Shown: positions 63,301 to 64,000 of the stretch, in pieces
Layout: every line of letters starts with the position of its first letter
How positions within the stretch are numbered: position 1 is the first letter of the stretch
Assembly: GCA_944474755.1 (NCBI GenBank)
Contig: OX104123.1
Span: 68,255,898 to 68,319,897 of the forward strand
Length of the DNA: 64,000 bases
Reading direction: 5' to 3'
Source: Limnoperna fortunei
Lineage: Eukaryota > Mollusca > Bivalvia > Mytilida > Modiolidae
Program-made: the position numbers and the translations under genes
The notes under the pieces: generated by a model
What the model was told of the DNA's origin: nothing
Database searches by the model: none
What the model saw: the letters and a program-made list of their open reading frames with translations, nothing else

Positions 63301-64000
63301 TAAGTTGGAAATGTGAAAGTTTAAGATCAATATGTTATGACTTGTTTACGTCATTTATTTATATTGACATTCAATGACTAAGGCCATTCGTTGGTCAGTC
63401 TTTGTCTAAATTTTTGACAAGAAACACCGTCATTTGTATCGTTGCATAATCTTCTAGACTTGTATATTATTTTTTTGTTGATGCTGTATCGTCATGTTTG
63501 TCGATCCGATACTTAATAAGCTTACTGGTTGGTAGACTCTTTAGACTTTTATATAAACGATCCCAGTGGACTTATATTATTCCATCACCAAATGAAAAAA
63601 TACTTCAAGCATTTAGAGTTAAACGCCACTGATGAGTCTTAAGTAGACGAAACGCGCGTCTGGCGTAATGAATTTGTCACCTTGGTAATTTTGATTACAT
63701 CTTGTTGGAATATTTTAGTAAAGCCAAGTAACAGCACGGCACGTCCGCGGCTGGCGGACTGGGAAGCAACTATTTTGGGTTAAGTTGGAAATGTGAAAGT
63801 TTAAGATAAATATGTTATGACTTGTTTACGTCATTTATTTATATTGACATTCAATGACTAAGGCCATTCGTTGGTCAGTCTTTGTCTAAATTTTTGACAA
63901 GAAACACCGTCATTTGTATCATTGCATAATCTTCTAGACTTGTATATTATTTTTTGTTTATGCTGTATCGTCATGTTTGTCGATCCGATACTTAATAAGC

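Larger units (their letters stand above)
44877..64000 (+). repeat. Satellite array, 39 direct units carrying a hammerhead-like motif
   Basis: Head-to-tail units spaced mostly 479-480 or 508-509 bp (extremes 471 and 518); the array runs off the right edge. The long class has about 29 extra bases (TATTTTGAACTACCTGTATT region) just before CGATCCCAGTGGAC. Motif starts (CTGATGA or variant): 45176, 45656, 46135, 46614, 47122, 47640, 48120, 48599, 49107, 49616, 50087, 50566, 51046, 51526, 52005, 52485, 52964, 53444, 53923, 54402, 54911, 55391, 55900, 56380, 56859, 57339, 57818, 58297, 58777, 59256, 59764, 60244, 60723, 61203, 61682, 62190, 62670, 63149, 63629. A second hairpin follows each motif. 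The 63-codon minus-strand frame in most units starts at TTG, not ATG, and is stopped or lacks even that start in eight units. Confidence 0.95.

Noticed and set aside
44877..64000. CRISPR array or tandem gene cluster
   Set aside because: Units are 480-508 bp and wholly repeated, with no unique spacers and no cas genes, and the recurrent 63-codon frame lacks ATG and is broken in eight units.

Overview
The window looks like nuclear DNA of a bivalve mollusc, most likely a marine mussel (Mytilus-like). It is AT-rich and intron-rich, carries a tRNA-headed SINE with a V-SINE-type core, a DZIP3-like HEPN gene of a kind common in bivalves, and repeat types I associate with bivalves (inference from memory, not a search). 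There is no operon structure and no bacterial gene. Most of the 64 kb is mobile or tandemly repeated DNA.

Layout. 1-3890: a decayed Jockey/I-type LINE on the minus strand (RT cut by the window edge, endonuclease, CCHC ORF1, leader of two monomers). 5230-6175: a copy of a dispersed element here called R1. 8017-9596: a dead DDE_Tnp_4-type transposase. 10986-11256: a SINE with a 9-bp target duplication. 12070-20575: three diverged tandem copies of a 2.4-3.1 kb segment, carrying LINE leader fragments and a palindrome-bounded insertion. 20576-26560: gene-poor DNA with R1 fragments and a second SINE.

26564-37869 holds the one convincing gene. Seven plus-strand exons join with matching splice phases at every junction. 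They encode a HEPN domain with an intact R-x4-H motif, a basic linker, a coiled coil, a second HEPN-like segment whose R and H are replaced, and a second copy of the linker exon. The introns contain a 668-bp pentanucleotide array and about 6 kb of R1 elements with direct-repeat TGACCT half-sites. A LINE reverse transcriptase relic (39665-41040) and a degenerate minisatellite (41970-42900) follow.

44482-64000 is a satellite array that continues past the right edge: one inverted unit and then 39 direct units of about 480 or 508 bp, with local higher-order repeats. Each unit carries a motif matching the hammerhead ribozyme core (CTGATGA, stem II, GAAA, short stem III, TA cleavage site), but stem I is poorly formed. 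A 63-codon minus-strand frame recurs in most units but lacks an ATG and is broken in eight units, so it is not treated as a gene. The hammerhead-bearing satellite and the two-module HEPN gene are the most interesting items.
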